Below, one piece after another: positions 62,546 to 64,000 of a DNA stretch of 64,000 bases (the stretch's first letter is position 1; each line of letters begins with the position of its first letter). The stretch is from assembly GCA_033239005.1 (NCBI GenBank), contig BSQZ01000015.1, positions 3,701,501 to 3,765,500 on the forward strand, in the 5' to 3' direction. The notes beneath the pieces were generated by a model. The model had not been told where the DNA came from and ran no database searches. It saw only the letters and a program-made list of their open reading frames with translations. This stretch comes from Lamellibrachia satsuma. Taxonomy: Eukaryota; Annelida; Polychaeta; Sabellida; Siboglinidae. The translations under genes and the position numbers were made by a program.

Positions 62546-64000
62546 AAGTTATGCTTAGTAGTTTCTTTGTGTTCGGAAGCAGTGAAAATGAACTTCTAAT
62601 GTGATCATCACATTCTCATCGCACACGTATTACATACAAATCAAATAACAATGACGATAATTTCTTTTCTGTTATTAGTACTTACTACTACTATTACTTA
62701 ACTAAGCATGTTAAAAATCAAAATTTTTTTCACTAACAAAAACATTCTGAAATAACAGAAGTAGCAGCAAAGGGGTGAGAAAGAAACATATGACACACAT
62801 GCACGCACGCACACACACAGTACACTTTGAAACGCATACTCGCATGTAATTAATGGTGTTAAGCGCAGCCACTCAATAAAGACACACCCAGAAAACATTG
62901 CCAAGCAAGCACTAAATATCAATTACTGAACATGTAGTTAACTTTGTACAGAATCATTTTGGATGACCCCCTAACTGGAGCATGCTGGGAGCTTGATTAC
63001 TATATTCCCATTGGTAAGACAAAATGATTGATACACTCACTGAACACAAACTATTCCCAAATAGATGCGTATAAAGATTCATAAAATTTTTCAGGTGTGA
63101 CACTGCTTGCACCAAGCAGCGTTTCTGCATATTGATAACTTATACAATTTCCTTCACTTGCTTCTTGAACATTTGTCACTGGATGTGTATTAACTTTGTG
63201 AAGTTTGTCCATATGTATATTGAAAGTATACACAGGTGTCAACAATTCTTATGTGAATATCAAAGTGGGTCGATGGGATGTACCTCAGTAGTGATATCAC
63301 AACACGAAAGTGTGCACCACACAGTGCACTTGATATTTTTGGAGGAAGATATTTAATCGGTTTGACCTATTCAATGCTGCAGCACGCTTCACAGCCAAAC
63401 ATTCATGACAACAAGCTTTGTCCAACAGAAACTGCATAAAGTCAAATCATAAAAGGTTGACACCGAAAAATAAAAAAATATTATTATTTAAGACTGTTAT
63501 TTCTATGGCAGTATCCCCGAGCCACGCACAAATGGCAGGATTTTGCAAGCACACACACACACACACACACACAACAATGATGACAACTTTCAGAGAAAAG
63601 GTGCAGCAAACACAGATCATCAAGAATAAAATATTGCTCAAGTATTGAGAATCAGTAGTTACATACCTCAAAAGTTGTATTTGAGCAGGTCAGTCTGCAA
63701 CAAACAAAGATAATCTCTTTACAAAAGAGAAGAGCCTGTTAAACTTAAAGTACACATTCTGTTTTTGTCATAAAATCATGTTCTATTATTGACCAAATGT
63801 GTTTTAATTCCAAAAAATATGTTTTTATTTGAACGATTCTATTCAGACTGCATGTTTACAAATTGCATGTTGAACAGGGGCAGCTTAATAAGTAGACGAG
63901 AATGTATTGTTGTAATGCTTGTATAATAAACCTGGCATAACTATAGGCACACCAACCAACATATTAGTAGCAAACGTTACTTGTAACTGTGGTAAATACA
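62546..64000. other. A+T-rich stretch to window end, no recognised gene
   Basis: Short (CA)n at 63550-63571; otherwise nothing recognised. Confidence 0.4.

Overview
The window is animal nuclear DNA. Two recognisable protein families are present, GADD45 (with GT-AG introns) and heterotrimeric G-protein gamma subunits. Both are separated by long, A+T-leaning intergenic DNA full of microsatellites, minisatellites, tRNA-derived SINEs, LINE remnants and terminal-inverted-repeat (TIR) elements. There is no bacterial operon structure. The dispersed elements and the gamma cluster suggest an invertebrate bilaterian (mollusc-like or a non-vertebrate deuterostome); I cannot place it further by eye.

Layout. 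1-8.8 kb: no gene recognised; a CT-rich edge, a TGACGTCA (CRE) tandem array, short minisatellites and a hAT-type terminus. 8.8-11.25 kb: a TIR-bounded DNA element on the minus strand, with a decayed LINE reverse transcriptase nested inside it; the LINE is interrupted by a (TA)n palindrome with perfect 29-bp arms. 11.3-18.6 kb: several copies of an unnamed dispersed repeat, a 33-bp palindrome, and the endonuclease half of another LINE. 18.7-21.2 kb: a hAT-like element whose end holds a 25-bp minisatellite. 21.7-30.6 kb: a 32-bp tandem array, two tRNA-derived SINEs, a near-perfect 46-bp-arm hairpin and a local tandem duplication. 30.7-31.0 kb: an unidentified coding-like segment.

31.65-37.55 kb: a GADD45 gene on the plus strand. 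Its four coding exons split at the same places as vertebrate GADD45, and it has a CCAAT/TATA-type promoter, a CpG-rich patch in intron 3, a possible 3'UTR intron and a poly(A) signal.

42-59 kb: four co-oriented (minus strand) G gamma genes, each with its whole coding sequence in one exon and each ending in a geranylgeranylation-type CaaX box (CTVL, CAIL, CAIL, CTIL). Three candidate first exons with signal peptides lie among them on the same strand, and a candidate membrane-anchor exon lies at 38.6 kb. A 1.23-kb uninterrupted (CA)n array separates the last two gamma genes. 59-64 kb: A+T-rich, no gene recognised.

The gamma proteins would pair with G beta subunits at the plasma membrane. GADD45 is a stress-response regulator of MAP-kinase signalling and the cell cycle. 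Nothing in the sequence shows that the two families act together; the linkage is positional.
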